In this document: piece by piece, positions 1-8,780 of the stretch
Layout of the letters: every line of letters starts with the position of its first letter
Position numbering within the stretch: position 1 is the stretch's first letter
NCBI RefSeq assembly: GCF_002303925.1
Contig: NZ_MRCS01000023.1
Coordinates: 1-64,000 of the forward strand
Direction: 5' to 3'
Length of the DNA: 64,000 nt
Source of the DNA: Pseudomonas sp. ACN8
GTDB lineage: Bacteria; Pseudomonadota; Gammaproteobacteria; Pseudomonadales; Pseudomonadaceae
Position numbers and translations under genes: made by a program
Notes under the pieces: model-generated
Told to the model about the DNA's origin: nothing
The model's input: the letters and a program-made list of their open reading frames with translations, nothing else
The model's database searches: none

Positions 1-2010
1 CCAGGTCACGCTCAGCAGGTCGGTCAGCAGCAACCCTTCCGGCGGCACCTCGGCCGTCAGCGCTTCCACGGCGTTCATCGGGAGCAAGGTTTTGCCGTCC
101 GGTTCGGCCTGGCGGATTTTCGGCGGGGCGAGTTCCAGGGCGGTGCCGACGAGGAACGTCAACGGATTCGAATAACTGGTATTCCCCGTCTCCTTGCGCA
201 GGATGCGATAGCTGGCCGTTACCTTTTGCCCGCGATTGGGCTCGATGTGGGTGGCGACGAACGTGGCATTGAGGGTGAAGTTCACATCCTTGTCGGCGGT
301 CAGGGCATTGAGGGTGATCGAGTCTTCGGTTCGGCCGCTGACTTCGCCCATCCAGGTGTAGGTCACGATATCCCCGCTTTTGCTCGGGTTTTCCGTGGGT
401 CTGGGGGCGGTCAATCGGCTGGCGCCGTTGGGCAGGTCGCCAGGCTCCAGGGCGCCATCGGTTTCACCGAGGACGATGGGCTTGACCAGTTCGAGTTGCG
501 GCTCGCCGACCTTCAGTTTGGCGGCGTGCTCTGAGCCACGACGGACGACAGTGTCGTCTTCATCAGTGAGCAGGTTGTACGACAGGTCCAGCGTTCCACC
601 CTCGAGCGTCTTGAGGTGTTTGCCGTCGACGGTGATGAAAAAGCCTTCCGGGTCGGCGGCTTCATCTTTGTCCGGAGAGAACCACTCCAGCTCCGGATCA
701 TAGGTACTGCCATTGGGTCGGGTGCCGAACCATTTGAGCTCGATCGCCGTCCCGACCACGATCAGTGGATTAAACGGAATCCGGATGCGGGTGCTGGGCA
801 GGTCGGGGTCGAGGCTGCCCTGTTGTTCATCTTCGGCAATCGGCGCGACCAGGCGGGTGGCCTCGCCCACGACCTGGACAAACCGCCCTTTGGAACGCAG
901 AGGGGCGGGGATGCCGGCCCGTCGCACTTCATAAGAGAAAATGACCTGGGTCTTCACCAGCTTGCGGACATCTTCGCTAGACAGTTCAGGCTCGTAAGTG
1001 TGAGGCAGGTTGTCGACTTTTTGTTCGGGCGCTGTGATTTCGACCGGGTCACCGTCCAGGGTGGTGCCGCGCATCTTCACGACGATGACATCGTTCAGCT
1101 CGAACGACGGCGGGGTGGCCCACACTTGAACCGTGACCGGCTTATCACCCAGGGCATCGAGGTCAAGGACATTGTTCAGCGTCTCCTTGACGATAGGGGC
1201 GAGCAGCAGACTGGTGCCGATGGAAACGACGATCCGGGTTTCCTTGCACCAATCCTCCGAGTAGTTGCCGACCTTGTCGCGCACGATGAAGGTCACGGCC
1301 AACCCGGCGCTGTCGGTGTCACCGGCCTGCTCAATGGTGTCTTTGGTGATCCGCACCTCGATCGGGTGATTGACCGGGTCGCTGATCTGCTGCGCGGTCA
1401 GTGGCGCTGATTGCTGGAACACGCCCCCCCAACTGACGAAGATGACATCACCCTCGGCGGCGTCGGGGTACGGGATGCCGGTGCCGGAGGCGGCGCGAAT
1501 CACAATGGGCACCCCTTCTTCGGCGATGTCCTTGTCCACGCCGCCTTGGACGATGTCCGGGGGGATGAACATGAACAGGTTGGAGTGGCCGAAATCCGGG
1601 TCGGTGTCCTGGCCCCCGGGGATTTCCAGTTTGACGTAGAGCTCGAGGGGCGGGGCGTAGGTTTCGGGTGCCTGGTTGAGCCGGGTGACCCGGTAGGCCA
1701 GGGTGTATGAACCCGTCGGCAATCGAGCCGGCGCGACCCACAAGATTGTGCGCTCGCCGATTTCGGCCGGATCGGTAAGGGTGCGTAGGTCGACCGGGTC
1801 GTTGTTGAGCAACAACTCGACCTTGTCGCCCAGGCCTTGGGTCGACCACACGGGAATCTGCACTTTCAGCCCCTGTTCCGGAAAGTTGCCCTGGGCCGCG
1901 GCACGGTTGATGCCCCATTCGCCGGAAGGCAGTGGCGGTTCGGTGCGCCCGGGAATGTCCGGGGCGAGCAGGGCCAGGGGATTGAGGTTTTTCACGGGTT
2001 GAACGAGCAT
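1..2010 (-). CDS. large Ig-like repeat protein, C-terminus outside window
   Basis: An uninterrupted minus-strand frame runs from an ATG at 2010 to the window edge: 670 codons with no stop, so the protein continues beyond base 1. An AGGAG ribosome binding site lies 8 nt before the ATG. No signal peptide or membrane segment is visible. The protein is built of modules of roughly 120 residues. A recurring block (beta-strand with SY, then VG, then L-x-P-I/K, then E-x-x-x-G-x-L) is seen near residues 241-287, 356-404, 474-526 and 597-646, and tryptophans recur near 194, 297, 426, 552 and 670 in matching strands. This resembles tandem Ig-like beta-sandwich domains of large surface or secreted proteins. 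I recognise no named family. With no export signal at this end, secretion, if any, would need a C-terminal signal or a dedicated partner not in view. Confidence 0.85.
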   Translation of the reverse strand, partial: MLVQPVKNLNPLALLAPDIPGRTEPPLPSGEWGINRAAAQGNFPEQGLKVQIPVWSTQGLGDKVELLLNNDPVDLRTLTDPAEIGERTILWVAPARLPTGSYTLAYRVTRLNQAPETYAPPLELYVKLEIPGGQDTDPDFGHSNLFMFIPPDIVQGGVDKDIAEEGVPIVIRAASGTGIPYPDAAEGDVIFVSWGGVFQQSAPLTAQQISDPVNHPIEVRITKDTIEQAGDTDSAGLAVTFIVRDKVGNYSEDWCKETRIVVSIGTSLLLAPIVKETLNNVLDLDALGDKPVTVQVWATPPSFELNDVIVVKMRGTTLDGDPVEITAPEQKVDNLPHTYEPELSSEDVRKLVKTQVIFSYEVRRAGIPAPLRSKGRFVQVVGEATRLVAPIAEDEQQGSLDPDLPSTRIRIPFNPLIVVGTAIELKWFGTRPNGSTYDPELEWFSPDKDEAADPEGFFITVDGKHLKTLEGGTLDLSYNLLTDEDDTVVRRGSEHAAKLKVGEPQLELVKPIVLGETDGALEPGDLPNGASRLTAPRPTENPSKSGDIVTYTWMGEVSGRTEDSITLNALTADKDVNFTLNATFVATHIEPNRGQKVTASYRILRKETGNTSYSNPLTFLVGTALELAPPKIRQAEPDGKTLLPMNAVEALTAEVPPEGLLLTDLLSVTW

Positions 2011-2083
2011 GACAAGGACTCCTGTCGCGAACGGAAGAGGGGCGCGGTGGAGGGATTTAAAGCCTGAAAAGGGAGGCTGCCTA

Positions 2084-2099
2084 CTGTCAGATCTGACAG
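2084..2099. promoter_or_regulatory. 16-bp perfect palindrome, possible operator
   Basis: CTGTCAGATCTGACAG is a perfect 16-bp inverted repeat with no spacer, 74 bp upstream of the Ig-like repeat gene start and 83 bp past the doxX stop. No loop is possible, so a dimeric regulator site is likelier than a terminator. The regulator is unknown. Confidence 0.4.
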
Positions 2100-2181
2100 G
2101 TCTGGAGGGGTTTCCGATGAGTGGTAGGGGGTTGTCGCGTCTGTTTTGGGTGACGGGGCTGAGGGCGTTGCAGCTTTCGTT

Positions 2182-2688
2182 TCAGCGACGCCAGAACAAA
2201 CGCGCCAGCAGCGCATCGATGCTGAGCTTGCCGGCACCCGACAGCAGCAGGGGCGTGAGGGCCACAAGGTAGATCAGAGGCAGTTTGAAGTTGCCGTAAC
2301 CCTTGTTGCTGATGGCATAGCCTTGGGCGAGTTCACTCAGGGTGTGCCAGTCGGCGGGCCAATGCACCGCAGCGGTTGCGACGAGGGTCACCACCATCAG
2401 GCTTAACGCCGAAAAACGTGTGCCCAGGCCCACCAGCAAGGTCAAGGCGAAGATCAGTTCGGCCCACATCGACAGTTCCCAGTTCAGTGTCGCTGGAAGG
2501 TGGTCGAACGGAAACGGGAAGCGCGTCTGGATATCGGTAAACCAGTTCTGGCCGTTGAATTTTTCAAGACCGGACTCGAAGAATTCCCAGGCGAGGAATA
2601 CCCGCAGCGCCAGGGGGGCAACCCAGTCGCCGGCACGGTCGAGGTTCAGGTGCAGGCCTTTGACGGCCGAAGAAATGGAGGTGCTCAT
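2182..2688 (-). CDS. DoxX family membrane protein
   Basis: This 168-residue protein has four hydrophobic segments (about residues 23-37, 72-90, 93-110 and 134-152) and an arrangement typical of DoxX/SURF4-like inner-membrane proteins: an early R-x-F-L-A-W-E-F-F-E-S-G helix followed by G-L-G-T-R-F in the central loop. DoxX proteins are small quinone-linked or thiosulfate-related membrane proteins; the substrate of this one cannot be told from sequence. It is transcribed toward the Ig-like repeat gene, separated by 171 bp carrying a palindrome, so cotranscription is uncertain. The ATG at 2688 gives the expected family length. Confidence 0.85.
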   Translation of the reverse strand: MSTSISSAVKGLHLNLDRAGDWVAPLALRVFLAWEFFESGLEKFNGQNWFTDIQTRFPFPFDHLPATLNWELSMWAELIFALTLLVGLGTRFSALSLMVVTLVATAAVHWPADWHTLSELAQGYAISNKGYGNFKLPLIYLVALTPLLLSGAGKLSIDALLARLFWRR

Positions 2689-2892
2689 GGACGTTGCTCT
2701 CTTTCAGGTCAGGGCGGCGGGGCAACGGCATGCCCCGTGAGTTGAGCGCTTTGATCGGCGTGGCCAATCGACAGGCGTATTTCATCAATGGGGTGTATCT
2801 GCGGTGTGTCGCTGTGGCGGGGTTTTGCGTGCGGGGTGTGTCGGGGGTGGGGCTGTATACATTGAGATACGTAAGCGGCCACCGCTGTCCCC

Positions 2893-2993
2893 CGTAGGAG
2901 CGAGCTTGCTCGCGATGGTCGTTAACGAAAACGCGTGCCTGCTGGATAAACGCGGTGTTCCGGAGTCCATCGCGAGCAGGCTCGCTCCCACAG
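2893..2993. repeat. REPIN (REP doublet), spacer family A
   Basis: Two REP palindromes (2893-2917, plus orientation; 2968-2993, inverted) flank a 50-bp spacer that resembles those at 28731, 30163, 45124, 47183 and 61389 (some in reverse). The 355-bp gap 2689-3043 holds this element and otherwise no recognisable gene. Confidence 0.9.
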
Positions 2994-3043
2994 GGGAATT
3001 GCTATACATTTTCAGGCCGCCCATTGCATGGTGATACCGCTTC

Positions 3044-4546
3044 ATGTCCCTCGCGCTCGAACGTCTAGTCGCTGGCACGCCGATCCCTTTCGCCGGTAAT
3101 CGTGTCACTGTCGTCAGCCCCGAACTGGCGCAACGCTTCCAGCCCGGTGACCACCTGCTGGTGGAGCAGGTCAATGGCGAGCTGCTGCTGATCCCCGTGG
3201 CGGACCAGCAAGCGGCCAACATCGCGATCGAGCGCGCCCAGGCGGCTTTTACCGCGCTGTCGACAGTGTCCGATCAAGCGATCAGCACGTTTTTCGACCT
3301 GTTTGCCCAACGCCTGGAAACCCCGGAATGCTGGGCCTTGATCGAAGCCGCCAACCTGGCCGACATCGAACGGGCCAAGGCACGCGGTCGCTCGACCACC
3401 CGCTTGCTGGCCGATGAGCGCATGCGTCGCGACATGATCGCCGGCCTGCGCGCCTGGCGTGATGCAGCGGCCAGCCGTGGCAAGGTGATCAGTTGCGTCG
3501 AGCACGATGGCTGGAAAGTCGAGCAAGTGGTCTCGCCCCTGGGCATTGTCGCGTTCGTCTTCGAAGGCCGGCCGAATGTGTTTGCCGACGCGGCCGGTGT
3601 ATTGCGCACCGGCAACACCGCCGTGCTGCGCATCGGCAGTGATGCGTTGGGCACCGCCCAGGCGATCGTCACCCATGCACTGAATCGCGCACTGAGCGAC
3701 GCCGGCCTGCCGGTCGGTGCCGTATCGCTGGTGGAAAGTGTCAACCACGCCGCCGGTTGGGCGATGTTCGCTGACCGGCGCCTGTCATTGGCGGTGGCCC
3801 GTGGTTCGGGTCGTGCCGTCAGCCAGTTGGGCAGCATTGCCCAGCAGGCCGGCACGGCGGTCAGCCTGCACGGCACCGGTGGCGCGTGGCTGATTGCCAA
3901 CGCCGATGCCGATGCCTCGCGCTTTGCCGCCGTGGTGCGCAACTCCCTGGACCGCAAGGTCTGCAACACCCTGAACGTCTGCCTGATTCACCGCGACCGC
4001 GCCGCTGAACTGGTGCCGCTGTTCCTCGACGCACTCAAGCAGGCCGGCACCGCAAGGGGCCAGGGATGCAAGCTGCACATCGTCGAAGGCAGCGAGTCGC
4101 ACCTGCCGCAGGACTGGCTGGCTGCAACGGTCCAGGTGTACCGCGCCGAAGGCTATCAGAGCGAGGCACAGGCCGAGCCGTTGCCGGAAGATCAATTGGG
4201 CCGTGAGTGGGAGTGGGAAGAAACCCCGGAAGTCAGCCTGAAGATCGTCGACGACCTGGACAGTGCCATTGACTTGTTCAATCGCTACAGCCCGCAATTC
4301 ACGGTGTCGCTGATCAGTGAAAGTGCCGAGGCCCAGGAGCGTTTCTACAACGCGGTCAACGCGCCTTTTGTCGGCAATGGCATCACTCGTTGGGTCGACG
4401 GCCAGTACGCGCTGAACAAGCCGGAACTGGGGCTTTCGAACTGGGAGAGCGGGCGCCTGTTTGCTCGCAGTGCGATTCTCTCCGGTGATGGCGTGTTCAC
4501 CATTCGCAGCCGCATGACCCAGGTCGATCTGGGTGTCAAACGCTGA
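3044..4546 (+). CDS. ProA-like aldehyde dehydrogenase (glutamate-5-semialdehyde dehydrogenase paralogue)
   Basis: The 500-residue protein is of the aldehyde dehydrogenase fold closest to glutamate-5-semialdehyde dehydrogenase (ProA). It has the FEGRPNVFADAA segment (about 173-184), a LRTGNTAVLR nucleotide-binding stretch and the presumed catalytic cysteine in RKVCNTLN (Cys307). ProA reduces gamma-glutamyl phosphate in proline synthesis, but that enzyme is about 420 residues. This one has an extra N-terminal segment of about 55 residues and an acidic insert (about 375-395), so it is probably a paralogue with another acyl-phosphate or aldehyde substrate. No proB or other proline gene is adjacent. 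The gene is monocistronic, between a REPIN and a bidirectional terminator. Confidence 0.75.
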   Translation: MSLALERLVAGTPIPFAGNRVTVVSPELAQRFQPGDHLLVEQVNGELLLIPVADQQAANIAIERAQAAFTALSTVSDQAISTFFDLFAQRLETPECWALIEAANLADIERAKARGRSTTRLLADERMRRDMIAGLRAWRDAAASRGKVISCVEHDGWKVEQVVSPLGIVAFVFEGRPNVFADAAGVLRTGNTAVLRIGSDALGTAQAIVTHALNRALSDAGLPVGAVSLVESVNHAAGWAMFADRRLSLAVARGSGRAVSQLGSIAQQAGTAVSLHGTGGAWLIANADADASRFAAVVRNSLDRKVCNTLNVCLIHRDRAAELVPLFLDALKQAGTARGQGCKLHIVEGSESHLPQDWLAATVQVYRAEGYQSEAQAEPLPEDQLGREWEWEETPEVSLKIVDDLDSAIDLFNRYSPQFTVSLISESAEAQERFYNAVNAPFVGNGITRWVDGQYALNKPELGLSNWESGRLFARSAILSGDGVFTIRSRMTQVDLGVKR

Positions 4547-4662
4547 GATGGCCCAGCCTGTGACCGTTGCAAGGGCGGTCACTTTTTGAATGGACGACGG
4601 TTCTGATCACTACAAAACCCTGCGGGCTTGCTCCCACTGTTGATCTCCGTTCAGGCATAAAA

Positions 4663-4692
4663 AAGGCCTGCTCCTTATCGGGAGCAGGCCTT
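4663..4692. terminator. bidirectional intrinsic terminator
   Basis: A perfect 12-bp stem AAGGCCTGCTCC/GGAGCAGGCCTT with a 6-nt loop, with A-rich and T-rich flanks, sits between the convergent genes ending at 4546 and 4726 and can serve both. Confidence 0.85.
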
Positions 4693-4725
4693 GTTTATCA
4701 ATAAGTCAGTCATGACTCATTTCAA

Positions 4726-5058
4726 TTAGTAGAACCGGTCAATCACCCGAACTTCGTTCTGATTCTGCATCGAGGCCCAGGCCTGTTTCAGGGTTTGCAG
4801 AACATTACCGATGAAGTCCTTGTCGGCGGCGGCTTTCTTGCCGACATAGCCCTGGCCGCGACGGTACATCTTCAGTCGGGCCAACAGGTTCTGGTTGTTC
4901 TGGTCGAACTCTGCTTCATGGGCGTGCGGCGACAGGCAGTCGATATGAACCTGGCCACACTTGCTGATCCAGAGAATATGGTTGTCGTGGCTGTCTTTCT
5001 TTGCAGCGAAGATACGAGCCAGTTCATCGATAGTTGGTTGATTGTTCAAATTCATCAT
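4726..5058 (-). CDS. conserved hypothetical protein, 109-110 aa
   Basis: This is a small soluble protein with balanced composition, no signal peptide and no membrane segment. The N-terminal half carries a HDNHILWISKCGQVHIDCL segment that looks like a beta-hairpin; the C-terminal half is basic and helical (KMYRRGQGYVGKKAAADKDF). Two adjacent ATGs exist (5058 and 5055); the AAGGGG ribosome site is 5 nt from the first and 8 nt from the second, so the second is slightly preferred. It reads like a genus-conserved Pseudomonas protein, but I recognise no family. It is transcribed alone, facing the terminator at 4663-4692. Confidence 0.7.
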   Translation of the reverse strand: MMNLNNQPTIDELARIFAAKKDSHDNHILWISKCGQVHIDCLSPHAHEAEFDQNNQNLLARLKMYRRGQGYVGKKAAADKDFIGNVLQTLKQAWASMQNQNEVRVIDRFY

Positions 5059-5577
5059 AAAGCCCCTTGACCAATTGGTGATCTTTCAAAGTTGATTCGC
5101 TAATACAGGTAGCCCATCGGTTAGTTGATCCCTGGCACCGAAACCAGGACGTCAGCGTTCGACCGCCTTATCGGGCGGGGTCCTGCGTCTGTTGCATGTA
5201 GTCGTGTTGAATAACTGCTACGCAATAGCGTCACAACGAAGAGAAGCGGCGAAAACCTTAAGGCCACTGCCGACGTTTTCAGGGTCGGCCACAAGCTTCA
5301 TGAGGATTGCTCGCCAAGACTTCTCGCCCTTGTACTGGACGTTCAGGCCAGGTCAGCTTCTTCAATCTGCCTTGTGGGCAGCGTGTATCCGGGAAAAACA
5401 GCTCGGCGGTCAGACGAGCTTGCTCAAACGTGTTGCCTGTACTCCCGATCGGGGAGACGTCTGCATCATGCAAGGGCAAATCGGAGGCGTCAACGGTTTT
5501 GTAGTGAATATTTTCAGTCACTACATATTGTCGGACAAAGCTGTTGGGAATTAGCGCGGGGGGCGAGGTCGTGTCGG
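5059..5577. other. 519-bp stretch without a confident gene
   Basis: Two short antiparallel frames exist here (plus 5192-5554; minus 5279-5599, starting at a GTG inside the end of the GNAT gene). Neither has a clear ribosome site, a recognisable domain or the strong third-position GC bias of the neighbours, and base composition is more AT-rich. The minus frame (106 codons) is the better candidate for a small or decaying gene, but the evidence is weak. Confidence 0.4.
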
Positions 5578-6081
5578 TCAGGACGACAAAGGCGGACACT
5601 CAAAGCGGTAAAAAGTGCAGGGATGACCGTCAACTACCTGCTGATGCAAGGTGAACCCGCCAACGTTGAGCCCCGGCATTACGGCGGCCCAGAACAGGCG
5701 CGCCGGCTGGTTCGCCTTGATGTGGAAAATCTGCCATTGACCGGGGAAGCGGCTCAAGAGGGTGGAAACGACAAATCGCGCGACACCCTGGCCACGGAAG
5801 CGTCGGCTGACAAACAGATAGCCGATGTTGTAGTCGGCACCGGGTAGATGGACCTGGTTATCCACGGTCACGAAGCCGGCCAGTTCACTGTCGACCTTGA
5901 TCAGGAAGGGCCGGGTGGCCGGGTTTCGCCAGTAGTCGGGCATGGGAAGGATGTTGAACAAACCGTATTCGCCCAGTTTCAGCGGCAACCATTCGCTGAA
6001 GTCGTAGGTGTAGAACTGCATCAGGTTCTCGATGGTTTCCAGTTCATCGCGTTCGGCGGCGTGCAGTTCTATCGAAGGCAT
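5578..6081 (-). CDS. GNAT family N-acetyltransferase
   Basis: The 167-residue protein has GNAT topology. A beta-strand with AGFVTVDNQVHL precedes NIGYLFVSRRFRGQGVARF, which holds the acetyl-CoA pyrophosphate-binding motif A (R-x-x-G-x-A/G, about residues 96-107). The C-terminal segment NQPARLFW matches motif B. Such enzymes transfer acetyl from acetyl-CoA to an amine of a small molecule or protein; the substrate cannot be inferred. A GGAG ribosome site precedes the ATG at 6081. It lies downstream of topB on the same strand, with a 72-bp gap. Confidence 0.85.
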   Translation of the reverse strand: MPSIELHAAERDELETIENLMQFYTYDFSEWLPLKLGEYGLFNILPMPDYWRNPATRPFLIKVDSELAGFVTVDNQVHLPGADYNIGYLFVSRRFRGQGVARFVVSTLLSRFPGQWQIFHIKANQPARLFWAAVMPGLNVGGFTLHQQVVDGHPCTFYRFECPPLSS

Positions 6082-6153
6082 GCGGGTTGGCTCCAGTTAC
6101 GCCGGGGCAGGGACACCGTTCATTATGGTTGCCCACAGGGTTCGGTGCCGGGT

Positions 6154-8100
6154 TCAGGTTTTGCTTGCCGGCTTTGCCCTGCGCCTGGTGCCGCTTGCTG
6201 GTTTGCGTGGGGTGCTCTTGCGTTTTTTCTTCCAGGGGGCCGCGGCGGAGCCACCGGGCGGTGGGCCGCTGATGGTCAGGCTCAGCCCGGCACAGCGACT
6301 GACCTGTTTGCTCATCCACGCCGCCTGTTTGGTGACGAACTCTTCCAGGCTCATTTCCCCGCTTTGCACCATGTCCAGGGCCTGCTCCCAGATCGCCGTG
6401 GTGCCCGGATCGGCGATGGCCCGCGGTACGGCGTCGATCAGGCTGAACGCGGCCGGCGTGGCGGCCAGGGCCTTGCCGTTCTTGACCAGATAACCACGGT
6501 CGAGCAGGCCCTGGATGATCGACGCGCGAGTCGCTTCGGTGCCGATGCCGGTGGTGTCCTTGAGTTTTTGCTTGAGCAGCGGGTCTTCCACCAGTTTGGC
6601 GACATTCTTCATGGCCTTGATCAGGTCGCCTTCCGTGAACGGCTTTGGCGGTTGCGTCCAGAGGTCCTTGAATTGCACGCCGGCCACTGCGCAATCCATG
6701 CCTTCGGCCAGGTTGGGCAGTGTCTGCGGCGCCGGGGCTTCGCGCCCCTTGGCCTGCGCCAGTGCTTCGGGCAGGGCGCGTTTCCAGCCAGGCTCGATGA
6801 TCTGCTTGCCGACAGCCCGCAAGGCCTCGCCGGCGCAGTCGAAGTCGGCCTGGGTGCGGTCGTATTCGTGATTGGGCAGGAACTGCGCCAGATACCGCGC
6901 GCGGATCAGGGTGTAGACCGCACGCTGTTTACCCGCCAGCTTGTCGAGATTCTTCGCCGCCGCCGTGGGGATGATGCCGTGGTGCGCGCTGACCTTGGCA
7001 TCGTTCCAGGCCCGTGAGCGCCGTTGCGGATCAAGGTGATCGTGCAAGGCGTTCAACGCAGAATCGGCCTGGCGCAACGCCGCCAGAATGGCCGGTGCCT
7101 CGCTGTGCTGGCTGAGGGGCAAGTAGCCGCAATCACTGCGCGGATAGGTAATGACTTTGTAGGTTTCGTAGAGTGCCTGGGCGATATCGAGGGTTTCCTG
7201 GGCGCCGAGGCCGAGCTTCTTCGAGCAGACCTCCTGCAGGGTGCCCAGGTCGAACGGCAGCGGGGCCACTTCGCGCATCCGTTCGGTGCGCAGCTTGATC
7301 ACCCGCGCACTGGCCGCGCCGCGCATGGCGGCTGCCGCCTGTTGGGCCAGCGCCTGGTTCAGGCAGCGGTCCTGATCGTCGCAAAGCTCCGATGCCGCGC
7401 GCCATTGCGCCGTGAACGTGGTCCCGTTGTGCAGCAATTGCACGTCGATGGCCCAATAGGGGACGGGCACAAAGTCGGCGATGCTGCGATCGCGATCCAC
7501 CACCAGGCGCAAGGTCGGCGTTTGCACCCGGCCGACCGGTAACACGCCTTGATAGCCGGACTGGCGCCCCAACAGGGTGAACAATCGACTCATGTTCATG
7601 CCGATCAGCCAGTCGGCCCGGGACCGCCCCAGGGCCGAGTGATAGAGGCTGAAGGTTTCGTTGCCCGGTTTGAGGGCCGCGAGGGCCTTGCGGATGGACG
7701 CATCGTCCAGCGCCGACAACCAGAGCCGGCGGATCGGCCCGCGATAGCGGCAATGCTCCACCAGTTCCCGGGCGATCATCTCGCCCTCGCGGTCGGCGTC
7801 CGTGGCGATGATCAGTTCGGAGGCTTCACCGAGCAGGCGCTTGACCGCCTTGTACTGGCTGGCGGTGCGCGGCTTGACGGTCATTTTCCACTTTTCGGGA
7901 ATGATCGGCAGGTCCGCCAGCACCCAGCGCTTGTAGCGCGCGTCGTAGGCATCCGGCGGTGCGGTTTCCAGCAGGTGGCCGATGCACCAGGTCACCGTGA
8001 CGTCCGTTCCCAGCCAGCAGCCATCGCCCCGGCGCCGGGCGCCGAGGACAGCCGCAATGTCTTTGGCCTGGGAAGGTTTTTCACAGAGGTACAGCCGCAT
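6154..8100 (-). CDS. topB: DNA topoisomerase III
   Basis: This is a type IA topoisomerase that relaxes and decatenates DNA through a 5'-phosphotyrosine intermediate. The N-terminal TOPRIM domain starts at MRLYLCEKPSQA and carries the acidic DADREGE motif (about residue 100). The active-site tyrosine is in KVITYPRSDCGYL (about residue 319). The toroidal domain continues to about 600, followed by a lysine/arginine-rich tail typical of TopB. The length of 648 residues matches the E. coli enzyme. The frame opens three codons earlier at 8109, but MRLYLCEKP is the conserved family start and has GGTGG upstream, so 8100 is preferred. A LexA-like box lies about 72 bp upstream. Confidence 0.95.
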   Translation of the reverse strand: MRLYLCEKPSQAKDIAAVLGARRRGDGCWLGTDVTVTWCIGHLLETAPPDAYDARYKRWVLADLPIIPEKWKMTVKPRTASQYKAVKRLLGEASELIIATDADREGEMIARELVEHCRYRGPIRRLWLSALDDASIRKALAALKPGNETFSLYHSALGRSRADWLIGMNMSRLFTLLGRQSGYQGVLPVGRVQTPTLRLVVDRDRSIADFVPVPYWAIDVQLLHNGTTFTAQWRAASELCDDQDRCLNQALAQQAAAAMRGAASARVIKLRTERMREVAPLPFDLGTLQEVCSKKLGLGAQETLDIAQALYETYKVITYPRSDCGYLPLSQHSEAPAILAALRQADSALNALHDHLDPQRRSRAWNDAKVSAHHGIIPTAAAKNLDKLAGKQRAVYTLIRARYLAQFLPNHEYDRTQADFDCAGEALRAVGKQIIEPGWKRALPEALAQAKGREAPAPQTLPNLAEGMDCAVAGVQFKDLWTQPPKPFTEGDLIKAMKNVAKLVEDPLLKQKLKDTTGIGTEATRASIIQGLLDRGYLVKNGKALAATPAAFSLIDAVPRAIADPGTTAIWEQALDMVQSGEMSLEEFVTKQAAWMSKQVSRCAGLSLTISGPPPGGSAAAPWKKKRKSTPRKPASGTRRRAKPASKT

Positions 8101-8171
8101 AACCACCATCGTCGATCAATGTGCCAAGGGTGCACAGAATGGCGCTTGATGGACGATGGAGCAATCTTTAT

Positions 8172-8187
8172 CTGTATGGATGTACAG
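8172..8187. promoter_or_regulatory. LexA-like box
   Basis: CTGTATGGATGTACAG fits the SOS operator pattern CTGT-N8-ACAG. It lies 72 bp upstream of topB and 172 bp upstream of the divergent DUF427 gene; topB is the more plausible target. Confidence 0.45.
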
Positions 8188-8288
8188 CTTGGTGTGTCAC
8201 TCCCGTTCGGCTGCGAAGCAGTCGTGAGGGTAAAACTTGGGTTATACCTGATAAATCGAGGTTTCAGGTTTTGGGGCCGCTGCGCAGC

Positions 8289-8315
8289 CCATCGCGGGCA
8301 AGCCACGCTCCCGCA
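8289..8315. repeat. degenerate solitary REP-like sequence
   Basis: CATCGCGGGCAAGCCACGCTCCCGC resembles one REP arm but departs from the other copies, and the second arm is absent. It is probably a decayed or different-class REP. Confidence 0.4.
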
Positions 8316-8358
8316 TCATCGATTTGCAGGTCCATCACCGTCATGAGGAACGCATTCC

Positions 8359-8727
8359 ATGAAAAGCTCCGGTCCTAGCCCTGTCATCACCATCGCCGAG
8401 CAGCCTGGCTGTCTGCTGGTGAGATTTCACGGTATTCAAGTGGCTGCCTCGGCGCGGGCCCTGGTGTTGCTGGAGGCCAATTACCCGCCGGTGTACTACG
8501 TGCCGCGCGAGGATATCGACGAGAAGTATTTCGCCCGCACCGACCACACCAGTTATTGCCCGTACAAGGGCGATGCCAGTTATTTCAGTTTGCAGGTGCC
8601 AGGGCATGAAGCTGCCAACGCGGTGTGGAGTTACGAGAACCCCAAGGTGTCTGTCGAACAGATTCGTGAGTACGTGGCGTTCTACCCGGATCAGGTGAAG
8701 TTCGAGCTGCTCGATGCCGAGGTTTGA
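8359..8727 (+). CDS. DUF427 domain-containing protein
   Basis: The 122-residue protein has the DUF427 (NTP_transf_9 fold) signature. VARALVLLEA-like and PPVYYVPREDID segments come first, followed by the conserved TSYCPYKGDASYFSL block (about residues 63-77) and a C-terminal AFYPDQVKFEL. The biochemical role of the family is not established. It is monocistronic, convergent with the MHS transporter gene and divergent from topB. The ATG at 8359 gives a full-length domain. Confidence 0.9.
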   Translation: MKSSGPSPVITIAEQPGCLLVRFHGIQVAASARALVLLEANYPPVYYVPREDIDEKYFARTDHTSYCPYKGDASYFSLQVPGHEAANAVWSYENPKVSVEQIREYVAFYPDQVKFELLDAEV

Positions 8728-8780
8728 TTGGGGCTGGTTACCGCGACGAGGGAGGCGCTCCCTCGTCGCGAACAATGACC

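Noticed and set aside
616..1410. Plus-strand 264-codon frame
   Set aside because: The minus strand carries a continuous 670-codon frame with a ribosome site and repeated modules; the plus frame is its shadow.
5192..5554. Plus-strand 120-codon ORF
   Set aside because: No recognisable domain, no ribosome site, no coding bias.
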